64,000 nucleotides of DNA. It comes from Cyanodermella asteris. Taxonomy: Eukaryota; Ascomycota; Lecanoromycetes; Ostropales; Stictidaceae. Where the stretch lies: the NCBI GenBank assembly GCA_900618795.1, contig UYJD01000001.1:2374823-2438822 (forward strand), read 5' to 3'. This document shows positions 44,375 to 56,449 of this stretch, piece after piece. The notes below the pieces were generated by a model that saw nothing but the letters and a program-made list of their open reading frames with translations, was not told the origin of the DNA and did no database searches. A program made the position numbers and the translations under genes. Within the stretch, counting starts at the first letter, position 1. Every line of letters starts with the position of its first letter.

Positions 44375-45142
44375 CTAGACTCTTACTCCTTTGCTCCTCA
44401 GGACGTTCACCATTGCCCCGGCCGAGAAGCCTGTCCACTCCCGCACACTCCGTAACGCTCCGCCCACCGTGTGTACTTCTTTCAGCCTTCGATCCAGAAA
44501 GTTTTGTGTATCAACGTATCCAGGAGATGAATCTTGAGTCATGAAAAGCTCTGTGCTTGCGTAGACGGCACTGAGCGAGCCGCGCTTCGTGTACCAGGCG
44601 AAGGTCACATCTTTGTCTCCAGCCAGGTGCCATATCTCATCCGCGAGCAGTGAAAGCTCTGACAGGGAAGCCGAAAGATACGACGGCTGCGCCATGAGGG
44701 CCAGTGCTTCCGGCCAGCGCCCGACTATGCCTGCTTCAGTGTTGGCTTGAAGACGCGCCCACGTAAGCTGTCTGATCTTCATTCCAAATCCCAGTCGCTG
44801 GCCCTCCTCTTCATCGAAGGGCAGGTTGCCCTTCATGGCCAGCCTTCGCTTCACCAGGTAATAGTAAACGAGGTCAAATGCGCCTCGAGGGAAAAGATTG
44901 GTCGATGCATCGATGTAGCCTGCGTCCCTGGCTCCTCGGACCAAGGATGTGGGTGTGAAGCCATTGGTAAGGACATGCTTCAGGGCGGCGGCCAGGATCA
45001 AGTCTTCCGTCGTGGAGAAAGGAGAAGGCAGCGGATGAGCAGATGATTGATAATAGCGATGACCTCCAGTCGCCCTGGTTCTGCGTGCAAAGGAGACCGG
45101 ACACGAGTAGACAAACCGACGGCAAGTAGCTGCGCGATGCAT
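44375..45142 (-). CDS. COQ9: Ubiquinone biosynthesis protein Coq9 (255 aa)
   Basis: Single exon. The ATG at 45142 begins an Arg-rich, acid-free presequence (MHRAATCRRFVYSCPVSFARR) typical of mitochondrial import; the frame upstream would place this inside a longer, unlikely N-terminus. The mature part has the Coq9 TetR-like helical fold: I-L-A-A-A-L-K-H-V, G-F-T, then F-P-R-G-A-F-D-L-V-Y-Y-Y-L. Later come the conserved D-E-I-W-H-L-A-G-D-K-x-x-x-F-x-W-Y-T-K-R and S-L-S-A-V-Y-A-S-T-E-L-F-M. Coq9 binds lipid and hands substrate to Coq7 within the matrix-side CoQ synthome. Confidence 0.94.
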   Translation of the reverse strand: MHRAATCRRFVYSCPVSFARRTRATGGHRYYQSSAHPLPSPFSTTEDLILAAALKHVLTNGFTPTSLVRGARDAGYIDASTNLFPRGAFDLVYYYLVKRRLAMKGNLPFDEEEGQRLGFGMKIRQLTWARLQANTEAGIVGRWPEALALMAQPSYLSASLSELSLLADEIWHLAGDKDVTFAWYTKRGSLSAVYASTELFMTQDSSPGYVDTQNFLDRRLKEVHTVGGALRSVREWTGFSAGAMVNVLRSKGVRV

Positions 45143-48100
45143 GGCTCGTTCGTATGGCGGCGAATGCGCCGTCGCAAGTGCGTCAAGGTACTGGGAGCTG
45201 TCGGTTGTAGAGGAGGGTTTGGCGCAGGTCTTTATCTTGGAGGGTAACAGTCGGGTCGAGGGCAGACAGAGCGATGGTGGCGGTATAGCCCAAGACTCTG
45301 TAGTACTGTAGCTGAGCTCAAGCACAGAAAAGCATAACGCAAGCAGAAGTGGTCCGAGCACAGGGCTGAGGCGAGAGGATCGCGGCCCAAGACCGGCTGC
45401 ACCTCCATGCAGTAACAGGAGAGGACCACAAGCTCAATTACCTATCGATCGTTCGGTCAGCTGTTCCACAACAATATGGTATTCTATCTCTTGAAGCGTC
45501 ACAAGTATGGTTCTGCACTACTAGTAGAGCTCTATGACCAGATTTCTTTCCGTCAGCGTCAGCTGGGACTCCAATTCCGGCTGTAGCACATTGAACGCAG
45601 AACTTTATAACCCAACGTTATCGCGTCCTGGTACGGAAACTGGACGTGTTCGAGGTGCTTCCAGTCTTCTGATTCGGAGTCAGTAGAAGCGATCTCGGAC
45701 CACAGGAGCTTGCAGTGGTTCCGACCCTTTTTTTTGGCCTGTTCATTTCTAAATTGACACACGAAAATAAACTCAAGTAACTAGCGAGGAGTTGTCCCCG
45801 TATTCGAACATCAACCTCACTGCGGTCACCACACGATACGGAACGCATTTCCGATGTGTGAATTCGAATGACTCCATGCTTGGCATAACACGACATGGCA
45901 CCGCCATTCCACAAATCTCCGACAAAACCGCATTACGTCCTGTAGTAATATGCAGGACGAGCTGCATGCAACTTGTCAGCTGCAAGCGGCGGACAACATG
46001 AGTCTACAACACATGTCTCCATTTTGTAGCTCCACTGGCAGGGCACAAAGGGTACAGAAGCCTGTTCGCAATTGGATCTAGTCGCTGGTGGCTGCAGCAG
46101 AAATTGCTGCAGGGGCATACGTGAAGTATCGAAGCTTGGAGTGTCGGCGGTAGGCAAGGAGGGCATTTAGATGCTGTACGATTCCCGGAATGACAACATT
46201 CTCCAAACAGCTCGCTGCTGTGGTACTGGGCACTTACATGTTAGCAAGGTCTTCCATCCTACAGTGCATACGTGCTCGACGGCTTCACCGGTTTGGCTGG
46301 AGTATTAATACAAGGCGTGTGCATTTATATGCTGGCTGCACAACCGCGCCACTGTGCCCACCGGAACCAAGGGACCAGAACTGGAGTTGAGCGGGTTAGA
46401 TCCTGGGCATGGGTAACGAGGTTCTTGCGTCGAAAACGCTGTTCGGCGCCAGCGGAGGAGTTTCCGAGTCACTGGCCAAAGCCTACATCGCATGGCTGAG
46501 TATGAGTGGCCAAAGTAGAGTCCAGCAAGCTTACGAAGCGGAACCAAAACGGCAGCTGAAAGATTGGGAAACTTCGCTCGCAGAGCCACGGCACGTCTAC
46601 TGAGTAAAAGCGGGCAGGTAGCTCGAGTAGCGTGTCGAAATGCAGTAATAGTGGCCCATGTCCCGAGATCCCCGGAAAGCAAAGAAGCGCGATGTGGATT
46701 GCAGACGCGGCATCTGAAGGATGAAAGCTATGATTAAGGCGCCCCGTCGAGGTAGACCAGCGCATTGCAGTAAAGACGCTTGTAGGATTCGAGAATGATG
46801 AGCAGGTCAGTCAAATACCTACCTACTTAGCAAGCTCTGCGACTGCTTCGTATATCAAGCATGCGGTGCTAGCGGAGGCGTATAAAGCGCTTGGCGCTGA
46901 CGCCTCGCAGCGGGAGCTAACAAGCCCGACATGGTCGTGATCAGGACTACATCCAGAATCCGAGATTTCCATGGGCATGTGGTGCGCAAGTAAGCAACGG
47001 GCTGCTGTGAATGCTGCCGCCACTCGCGGGATCCGAGATGTTGTGAAGAACATATCGGACGAAAGGGCCCGCAGAGTCTCACAAACAGATTGCCGCCATG
47101 ATCGTAAGCGATAATGCGCAATCATACCTATGCAATCTGCTGGTCGACACGTAGGTACGGTATAGATTGCAGCACGCGTCGGAGTCGCTGCCAGAGCCGC
47201 CGCCGCACGTCGCGTCGCGTCGCAGCGAGCCCGATTTGTCTCGGTCTGACTCTCTTTTCCCGCGCTTTCTTGCTCTCTCTCATCCGTCTCCAGCTTAGAC
47301 TACACCTCTAGTAGTTCCACCACCTGGCCCAAACCATCGCCTCCGACACGATCGGCCCCGTCTGTCTGCTGAGACCACGAGTCTCTGTTCCCTTTTGCGA
47401 GGTGCGTCCCGCCCCGGAAGTCGCTGAGGTGCTCCCCTCCCTGACATGACTTCTGCCCTGTCTGCCAATTTGACTTGTCTGCTAACCCTCGCTCAGGATT
47501 GGTGTGCCGTCACCCGACCCATCCCTGCATCGTAGTCACTCCGACGCGCTCTCTCCACTTTGCGGGCCTGATTGGCAGCGCCAGGCAAGCTTCACACCTC
47601 GCGCCCAAGCACAACTTGCCCTTATCTCGAGCCGTCACAGTCAACTGTGAGTCTTTTACCTTGCCACCAACCGTCTGCCGGTGAGCAGTTCTTCTCTGCC
47701 TCTCCGTGGCTCAACTGCCATTCATGAGGTCGTCTTGCTTATGACCAGCCAACCTTTTTCCCCCCCAACACTGCGCCGGGACGGGTACGTGGGAAGAGCT
47801 TGATATCCGACATGTGCGGCTGACGGGACACTTGGCCGCCTTTGTCTGCCCTTGAGCTGGCTTTCTGGCTTGCCCGGTAGGCTGGTCGCTATCGCCGGTG
47901 CATCAAGGCGAAGAGTAGGCAATATAAACTCCTCAGCACGTCGTGTGCATTGTGCAGCGAGCAGCGCGACGCCTACAACCAAGATACTCAACATCTCCGC
48001 CAGCGAATGCACCGCTAGCAAGCCGCGGCCACAAGGTGTGCTCATGCTGCTCTTCGTCCGAGCGCAATGGTTGGTCGGGCTGCCTCCCAACACGACCAAC

Positions 48101-49232
48101 CCTGCAAGCTCGATCGAACCTATTTTCCGCCCACACCCGTCCCAAGTGCGTGTGGCAGCTGTCGCCTGGCTTCTGCGCCTACGCCGAAGCTTTCGCGCAT
48201 TTTGCTTCCCGATCCCTGCGACTCGTTGTTTTGCTCGTCGCGTCTCGTCCTTTACGGCCGTGGAGCTCTGCACATAACCAGTCGTCCTAAACTAACGTGG
48301 TCAGAACAGCTAGACGCCCGCTGCAGCTGCTCTGCTGTAGTAAAACTCTGGTTCCAGCCGTTTGGTACTGTAAAGAACAAGCATTCGATCATCTGCCTCG
48401 TCATGGGTTAGTAAAGACGCCCTTTCCTTTCCCGAGCTCCATACCGGTCTACCCTGATATAGCAAAGAGACTCCCGCCGCCGTGTTGGAAAAAGCGTGGC
48501 CTTCTCTTGCTTTCTCGAGGGCCTGACTTCCTAAACCCTCACCGTCAAACTTCGGTCTTTACCACCTTCAACCACACCTAGGTTTCCTGCTCTTCTGGTT
48601 TCTGTCTTGCTCACTTTTCGTCCATCGCAGAGTCAGACTCTTACAGGCCGTACACCGTGAGTACCTCCTTTCTTGATGAATCTTCTCTCTTCCCTTGACA
48701 TGACCGTGTCGACCCAAGTGACACGCATCGGAGGGTAAGGAACTTTCACGCCGGCTCTCAGAACGTGGGCGATGGCTTCGCTGAGTGGAAACATGCTTCA
48801 CGGCGTGCTCGAAGCAGCGAAATCTGTCGTTTGGCGGGGTGCACCGACCGCTGGGGAAGTCTCGGTGCTCGAGTCACGAGCTGGTAGTGAGTCCAAGGAG
48901 GCGCCGCCGTCATCTTGAACTTCAGCTTGGACTTTCGTTGTTCATAGCTTTCGCAAATGAATTCAAGTTTGTGAAACGCCTTGTGCGATCGGCGGCTCTT
49001 GATCTGGCAACCAGCTCTGACTACCTGCCTGACTCTCACGGCTGCGCAAAGTGCTCTTAACTCCGCCCAACTGCTTCATTCATGCACTCACGCGCGCCTG
49101 CCTCGACCTGCACAAACATTTTCCTTCGTCTTGACGCCTCTCCTCCACAGATTGGCACCAAGGTCTCAAAATTAACAAGCGGCTATTTCGTTGCCCCTCT
49201 CCAATCTGCCAATCATTTCCGAGCCGTCAATT
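45143..49232. other. Intergenic, about 4 kb: COQ9 upstream region and long pyrimidine-rich leader of the SR-type gene
   Basis: No coding gene is supported; ORFs of 60-180 codons here lack domains and overlap on both strands. From about 47,170 to 49,230 the plus strand is markedly C/T-rich, as in long fungal 5' leaders, and a candidate leader intron is listed separately. Confidence 0.45.
48657..49150 (+). other. Candidate 5'-leader intron of the SR-type RNA-binding gene
   Basis: A consensus donor (GTGAGT at 48657) pairs with a strong acceptor, a pyrimidine tract ending CTCCTCCACAG at 49150, about 80 bp before the ATG at 49233. No coding constraint tests it, so this rests on splice signals alone. 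Confidence 0.35.
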
Positions 49233-51564
49233 ATGGCGAGCTTCAGACCTCGCTCTGGATTGCGCGATGCTAACACTCAGAAGCAGCGCGAACGCTCCCG
49301 CTCGCCACGCCGCAGGTCATCGCGAAGCCCGCGTCGTCGTAGGTCCTACACGCGCAGCCGCTCCCGAAGCCGTGACGACTATCGTCGCACTGATCGCAGA
49401 TCCCGCTCACCTGGTGCTCGCGAAGGCGCAAGGGACAGTGCTCGGTACGAGCGTGGTTATCACTCATCTTCAGCTGCACCTCCTCGCTCCGGTGAAGACC
49501 GCTCTCAGTCGAAGGAGCAAATGATGTCGAACGTGCGCGAGACGAGCCAGCAGGATCGTCGTGTCTATGTCGGCAACCTTAGCTACGATGTCAAGTGGCA
49601 CCACCTCAAGGACTTTATGAGACAGGGTGAGTGCTGCGATTTGTGGCAAAGCCGACGTTAAACTGACAAGACGCAGCCGGTGAAGTTGTCTTCGCCGATG
49701 TCCTGTTGCTTCCGAATGGAATGTCGAAGGTGGGCATGCTTGTGTGATATTTGGTGGCTATGGAATTCCTCCTCCGTTGCCATCTTGGATTAATTGGACG
49801 TTTGGGTTGACGGATGGGCCTTTGCCTTTGGTCATGTAGGGATGCGGGTGAGTGGCGATGATTCAGATCTACGAAGTTACAGGCGCTGACAATTATAGGA
49901 TTGTGGAATACGCAACGAGAGATCAAGCGCAAAACGCCATCAACACGCTCAGCAACCAGAACCTTATGGGCCGACTGGTCTACGTCCGCGAGGTACGATC
50001 CCTCTTCCAATCTGTTCATGTGAACTTCTCTTGAGGACCTCACCCGGCTTTCACAAGCGAATGATCTTCTGCGACTCAACGGAAGCCGAAACGTGACGTT
50101 ACTAATACATGTGGACGATCAATCGCATTCTGGTCACCTTCTCACGGGTCGAGGCGGATTCATGGGGAAGGACGCTGGTTGACAAGCATCGTGTATAGGA
50201 TCGAGAGGCGGAACCCCGCTTCAACGGACCTCCTGGTGGTGGCCGCGGTGGTTTCGGCGGAGCGCCTCGAGGCGGTTTCGGAGGTGCTCCTGGCGGCTTC
50301 GTTGGCGGCGCCGGTGCTGGCGCTGCTCCAGGCACTCAGCTCTTTGTCTCCAATGTAAGTTTTGGCCGATTATACCGGTTTAATGAAAGGTATGCTGACA
50401 ACATGCAAAGCTCCCGTACACCATTGGATGGCAAGATCTGAAGGACCTGTTCCGGCAGGCTGGTGAGACAACTCCCCTTTTATGCTGCCTTTCCCCACGT
50501 TACTTGTCCCTTTCCTTTGTTGTCTTTTCGGCTGCCTGTGCTCATGCTTAGTCGGACCTATTGACACTCTCTGGTTCGAAGCTTTCAGTCCTTCGTTGCT
50601 GGACAATACTGCCTCCTGCTCTCACGTGGCGAATGCCGTCGTTGCTCCAGCCCACAATCGTCCTCAATTGAGCATTTTGTAACGTACTTTGCTGTTTGAG
50701 CTCCAAACTAACCGTAAGCAGCCCAAGAAGGTGATATCGCACGTGCTGATGTTCACTCAACCCCGGATGGTCGTCCAAAAGGAACCGGAGTCGTGTCCTT
50801 CCTGAGTCCCAACGACGCCCGCAACGCTATCCAGCAATTTAATGGCTACGAGTGGCAGGGCCGTGCTATCGAGGTTCGTGAGGATCGCTACGCTGGCTCC
50901 GGTCCAAGTGCCGGTTTTGCAGGCCGTGGAGGCTTTGGCGGCGGGTTTGGAGGCCGTGGTGGCTTCGGCGGACGCGGCGGATTCGGCGGACGAGGCGGAT
51001 TCGGCGGTGGCCGTGGCGGCTATGCTGGGTCTGCTGGTGGCCCTGGTGGCCCCGGTGGCTTTGCTGGTGGCCAGGGCGGCTTCGACCAGCCTGCTGCTGC
51101 AGCTCCTCCGAACCCCTTCACTGACTTTGCTACGTCCAACGGGGAGCCTTCTGACACGATCTACGTCCGAAACGTGAGCTTCCCGAGAACGCACATGTCA
51201 ACTTGCCCGTAATTTACTAACTTTGGTAGCTGCCGTGGAGCACTTCGAACGAGGACTTGATCGAGCTCTTCACCACAATCGGACCGGTCGACCGCGCTGA
51301 AATCCAATATGAATCGAACGGAAGGTCGAGAGGAACTGGAGTTGTGAAGTTCTCGGCTGGAACCTCCAAGTCAGCGTTGGAGAATTCTGAGGAAGCTATT
51401 TGTGAGTAGTCCACCGAATTTGCTCCCGAAAACCTGCTGACTCTTTGGCAGCCAAATTCACCGGCTATCAATACGGTGGAAGGCCCCTCGGGCTCTCATA
51501 CGTCAAGTACTCTAATGTCTCCAGCGGTGAGGGAGACGCCCCAGCTGGCAACATGGAGCTCTAA
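49233..51564 (+). CDS. SR-type three-RRM RNA-binding protein, Gbp2/Hrb1-like (497 aa, nine exons with an 8-nt microexon)
   Basis: Exons 49233-49626, 49677-49729, 49840-49847, 49899-49992, 50199-50354, 50411-50462, 50722-51173, 51230-51401 and 51452-51564. Residues 18-60 are an RS region ([14 protein letters not shown]). RRM1 is at about 109-187 (RNP2 VYVGNL, RNP1 KGCGIVEY). A Gly/Phe-rich linker follows. RRM2 is at about 229-305 ([14 protein letters not shown]), then FGGRGG repeats at about 320-370, and RRM3 is at about 400-485 ([14 protein letters not shown]). This order matches yeast Gbp2/Hrb1, nuclear shuttling proteins that load on mRNA with THO/TREX and take part in export quality control. 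The microexon GGATGCGG supplies the centre of RNP1; omitting it breaks the frame. Intron 49730-49839 has a weak donor (GTGGGC). Confidence 0.9.
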
Positions 51565-52552
51565 GCCAACAGACCTCGGAATTATCTCAGCACATGAGGC
51601 TTCATGATGTGATCTCGGGCAACATTGGTACGGGTTCGATATCGGACACAATCGATTGGTTTCTTTTCTGTATGGATGATAGGTGGATATTATACTCGGT
51701 GTCGAAATTGTCATAGTGTAGGATGGATGGCTTGCAAGCTGTTGCATGAAAATGGATTCTCGGTCGGCTCTGGGAAGCGTTAGGATTTGAGGATTGACGA
51801 AGTGATGTGAAGATGGCGTGATTAGGTCGTTCGAAGATACCCCAAAAGTTGCTAGCAGCTGGTTCTGCACAGGCGTAAAGGCAGGCAGCGTGCCGCAATT
51901 GTGGACACTGCACGTCTTGGTGTGTTTGTGCTGACTCCCGAACCTGTTTTGGAGAGTTCATTCGCGGGAATTTCCAGTTTCACTGCAAACGCGACGAAAC
52001 ATGCCCCTAGGCAATACCAGAGATGATCTGAATTGGATGGCTGGATGAAGCACAAAAGTCTGATTTCTGGAAGTCGTTGCGCATGCACATGATCACCGAC
52101 TACTCGATTCAACGCTTGGATCCTTCCTTTCAGCACCTTTGCAAGTGTAGGTAGAGACAAGTACCAATAGGGCTAGGTGGTGACGTCCATACACGATCCT
52201 AGATTTATTTCATGAAGGGATCTTTGTACTTGGCACGAACAAAGGTCCATGATTGTATGCAGGCCGATTGAAGGCAGGGGCAGAGTCTCGCCTGAGAATA
52301 GGTTTCAGTCCTGTCAGCGCTAGCATTTGAACCACCACACGGCTCGAACGCCATGCGCCCCAGACGGAGATGCAATATCTCCGTGTCTGGGAAGCTGCAG
52401 TAATGTTAGCCATCTGCATTGTTCACTCTACCAACTAATAACATTACCCTGTCTAGTCGCCGGAGCTCACTTACTCATCGATACCTTGGCTCATACATAA
52501 GCCGTTCCCGACACGCCGCGGAGCACAGCAAAACCGGAGACTAGCTAGTAGT
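51565..52552. other. Intergenic between the SR-type gene and the Zn2Cys6 gene
   Basis: 3' flank and promoter; overlapping minus-strand ORFs show no domain. Nothing further seen. Confidence 0.5.
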
Positions 52553-55090
52553 ATGCCCAGCTCCGCCAGTGAAAACGACCCCTCTCCGTCATCAGTCACC
52601 ATTACTCAAGCGGCATCGTCCTCCGCCACTGGCGAGAAGGAACCTAGGAAAATCAAGCGCATTCAGCTTTCTTGCACTTCGTGTCGTCACCGCAAGTATG
52701 CTACCGCCAAGCTAACGTACCAGAGTCAAGTTCTGACGGATACAGACTGCGCTGTTCTCGAAGTCACCCCTGCACGGCATGCGTCCAGAGGGGACAAGCG
52801 CAGTCCTGCTATTATGCGAATCCAGGACCAAGGAAGACGCCTGCGCACGCGAAGCTGTCAGCACGTAACAATGAACTCCAGCAACGGCTGATGCATCTTG
52901 AGGAGCTGGTCGTCTCTCTTTCAAGTCGAAATAACGGTTCTCCAGATGCTGTCGTGGCCGCCATCAGCTCTATCCAAGCACGGCAAATAAGTCCCAAGGA
53001 CCGGGCTGGTTCAGTTGAAGATGACAGCGACTCGCCGGGACGGATGGTTACTGACTCGATCGGAACGAGATATGTCGATGCATCTCACTGGCGAGCGATG
53101 CTCGATGAGGTTCGTCTTCCCTTGAAGTTCAGCAATGGCCCCACGTTGATGATTGTCAGATTGCCTCTGTCAAGGAATATATCGAAGACGACGACGAAGA
53201 CGGAGACGAGCCCGAGCATGACCCAGCATTCTACGCAGCTACTTCAATAGAACAAGGAGCACCGCTTCTCTTTCGCGCAATTCCAGCGGGAGGAAAGGGA
53301 GAGCTCTTATCTGGAATCCCGTCCAGGCCGGTGGTTGATCAACTGGTCACACGTTGGTTCAATGGAAAGGAGCCGGGCTTGATATGTATACACGTTCCAA
53401 CATTTATGAGGGAGTATGACCGATTTTGGAAAGAGCCGCGACAGATACCACCAGCATGGCTGTCGATGCTTTTCACCATCATTTGGCTTGGGACGAACTT
53501 CTATACTCGAACCGGCGAAGCACCGCCAACGGACGTGCCCGCAGACCCAAATGATCTTTTAGATCTGTACCTCCAGCGCTCCGTTCAGGCATTGACCATT
53601 ATGGACTACACGAAACCAGGGAAGTATAAAGTCGAAGCGCTTATGCTTTACTTCGGAGCAGAATATCAACGATATCGAGACGCTCAACAGGGCTTGGCTT
53701 TCATTGCAGCTATAATCAATCGGCTGGCGATGCTCTCCGGCTATCACCGAGATCCCAAGCATTTCCCGCACCTGACGCCTTTCGAGGGCGAAATGCGGCG
53801 ACGATCATGGGCTCTTATTCGACAGTTCGAGACACTCATCGCGTTTCAAGTCGGCCTTCCTAGACTAAATCCTGACTGGCAAAGTGATACCGAAGCGCCA
53901 CGTAATCTTCACTATGAAGATTTTGACGAGGATACGACGGAACTGCCACCATCCCGCCCTGAAAGTGAAAGAACGCCAGCTACATATCAGATCGCCAAGG
54001 GAAGGCTGATGGAGGTTTTCGGTCAGATATCAGACAAAACTTTCTCAACAAGTAAAACATCCTACGACGAGGTCATGGTGCTCGATATGCGGGCAAGGGA
54101 AGCCTACGATGCCTTGCCGCACTTCTTGAAGATCAAGCCGCTCAACCTATGCCTGACAGACCCCGCAGAACTTGTCATGCAAAGGTACAATCTTCAGTTT
54201 CTGTTTCAGAAGGCCAGGTGTGTTCTGCACCGACGATACTTCACCTCGTCGGCAATAGATCCGCGCTCTGTCTACTCTAGGAAGATCTGCGTCGAGGCTG
54301 CGTTGGAGATTCTCAAGCATCAGAAAGATCTCTATGACGCCACGCAGCCTAATGGCCTGCTCCGAAACGACTCCTGGTACATTTCGTCTCTCACAACCCA
54401 CGATTTCATCATGGCCTGCATGATCCTATGCCTCTGGCTATGTCGAGAGACCACAACCCAACAGCCCGAAGCCGCGCGTATACAGCTTGACAGTAGAGAG
54501 CTATTCCGAGCATTAGAAGGCAGCCACGCAATTTGGACGCAGCTCAAAGACAAGTCTTACGAAGCCTACAAAGCGGCTGATGCCCTGGCCTTGATGCTCA
54601 AGAAGACTCGAGCCCGCCGACCTTCAGCGAATCCATCGATGATCTCAAGTTCATCAGAAGGCGACACGTCGATGATGGATCCAGCACACCGTTCCGATCT
54701 AGGCACGGGCGGACATTCCAGTGGGTTCTCTGACGCGAGTTTCCCAACTGACAAGTCGCAAAGCATCCCAGGCACCAACGGGAGCCTACAAGATGCGAGC
54801 ATGATCAACAACTTTGGTGCCTTTGACGAGAATGCATTCGCATCCGTGTCGGATTCGATGTTGAACCCCGATCTGACGCTAGACATGGACTGGGTAAGTT
54901 TGCAAATATTTGCATTCGGACCATCAGATTTCATAGCTAATTCTGACAGAATTCATGGGATTTACAATACATGGGCAACGCGGTGGATGTCGACGCAGGT
55001 AACTTGGGTTTTATGAGCGACGCTGATTTGACGAACTTTCCCGATCTTAACCTAAATCAACATGCTAGCAACGGCAATGGAGGAATTTAG
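52553..55090 (+). CDS. Zn(II)2Cys6 fungal-specific transcription factor (793 aa)
   Basis: Exons 52553-52695, 52746-53109, 53160-54893 and 54950-55090. The first intron splits the zinc cluster; splicing restores Cys 41, 44, 51, 57, 60 and 69 (C-x2-C-x6-C-x5-C-x2-C-x8-C), preceded by a basic K-I-K-R. A short coiled-coil linker follows (ELQQRLMHLEELV), then an acidic patch (EDDDEDGDEPEHD). The fungal_trans middle homology region lies at about 230-480, with H-R-D-P-x-x-F-P-x-L-T-P-F-E-x-E-M-R-R-R-x-W. The C-terminus is Ser/Asp/Asn-rich and could be an activation domain. It is a DNA-binding regulator in the nucleus. Target genes cannot be told: neighbours are the SDR 1.4 kb downstream and an RNA-binding gene upstream. 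Confidence 0.93.
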
Positions 55091-55162
55091 CGCTAGCGAT
55101 GAACGTTCACACAATGTGAACATGGTTTCCTCTGTCTACGTCGGGTGTTTGGCTGGTTGTTT

Positions 55163-55312
55163 GGCTGGATACTTGCCTGGATACTTGCCTGGATACTTAC
55201 CTGGATACTTGCCTGGATACTTGCCTGGATACTTGCCTGGNNNNNNNNNNNNNNNNNNNNNNNNNATACTTGCCTGGATACTTCGCCTGGGTACTTGCCT
55301 CGATACCTGCCT
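55163..55312 (+). repeat. 12-bp minisatellite (unit CTGGATACTTGC), interrupted by an assembly gap
   Basis: About seven near-identical units stand left of the gap and four or five more degenerate ones right of it. The array begins about 70 bp after the stop of the Zn2Cys6 gene, so it is probably in its 3' UTR. Because the unit is 12 bp, all frames stay open through it, which yields artificial repetitive ORFs (LPGY or WILA repeats). Confidence 0.9.
55241..55265. other. Assembly gap (25 N)
   Basis: A run of N inside the minisatellite. The true array length is unknown. Confidence 0.99.
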
Positions 55313-56449
55313 GGGTGCCCAGCTAGGTATCGGATATGTTACTCAACTCAGCAGTCAGATCAATCTTTATTAAAGGGCGTTGTGGTATGATGAGGAGGAT
55401 GAGATGGTGGTGGTGGTGGTGTTTAAGCCCGGCGATTGAGGTGATAAGAAATAAGATCACTATTTCCGGGCACAAATTCATTCCTGATTGGAAAGGCCCA
55501 CTTGAGCTGTGAGAAGGTAAAGTCTCGCGGCCTCGACATACATTTCACAAGTATTCATCCTTGAATTATTCATGATTTCGACACACTTTTAGGCAAAGTT
55601 ATGACAACGGATTGGTTGGCGCTGACGGGCAGCCAAAAATGCCGTGAAAGATATCAATTCAGGGAAGGCTTGCAGCGGTTTTAATCGCACGGCGAAGTCT
55701 GATACAAGGAGTCCCCCAGACAACGGCGACAACGGGGAGTCTGACACCAGCGACAAACGCGACGACGTCCCAGGTCAGCGCTGTTAAAACCTCTCCGTCC
55801 AAGGCAAGCACGAAGTCGTGATTTCTGAGATGCCGCCGGCGGCCCGAGCTTGGCTGTTGAGTGTCGGCAACAAATTTCAAGTCGTCATCGCGTGGCGCGC
55901 CGTGGCGCCCCAATCGGCGCCGCAGAGAAATCGTCAACGACGCCGACACCTCTACACTCTACGGGTTGTGAAGATGAGTGACCATGCTCCGCCGGCATAA
56001 ATTCGCAACCTACTCCGTCAATGCTGCCGCAATGCCCGCGCCAATTGCCGCAAAGCTTGCCTGGCCAACGCAAGGTAGCCAGCTATTGGCGCCTTGAGGT
56101 GAGGACAGCATTCTTTTGAGAAACCAATGATGAAGCATCCACCATGGACATGGGTAAGGCATGTTCCCATCGTCCTGACGTCGTCACAGGCTTCTAGCGC
56201 ACTTTGGCAGATTCCGTAGGAATCACGCGAAGAAGCTGCTAGCGACATGGGTGGGTACTGACAACCGTCGTAACACTGCTCTCTACTTCTACCCCTCATC
56301 CTGCGCAGTCGGGCCTGATATATGATCGATCAAGTCGCCCGTCAATCCTCAATACAACTAGCCCCGAGCTGTTTATCAAGAAATACCGTGTCGAGTCGGT
56401 AAGTTTGTAAGATTGCTTTCACTGCTCCAGAGGAATCGGAAATTCCAGG

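Larger units (their letters stand above)
55091..56449. other. Intergenic with minisatellite, between the Zn2Cys6 gene and the SDR gene
   Basis: Holds the 12-bp tandem array and the gap listed separately, and a short (TGG)n run at about 55405-55420. No gene seen. Confidence 0.55.

Noticed and set aside
47722-48277. Overlapping ORFs of 140-180 codons on both strands
   Set aside because: They lie in the C/T-rich leader region, mirror each other across strands and lack any family pattern.
55062-55390. Repetitive ORFs with LPGY or WILA units
   Set aside because: Artefacts of a 12-bp minisatellite and an N-run; the first also overlaps the end of the Zn2Cys6 gene.
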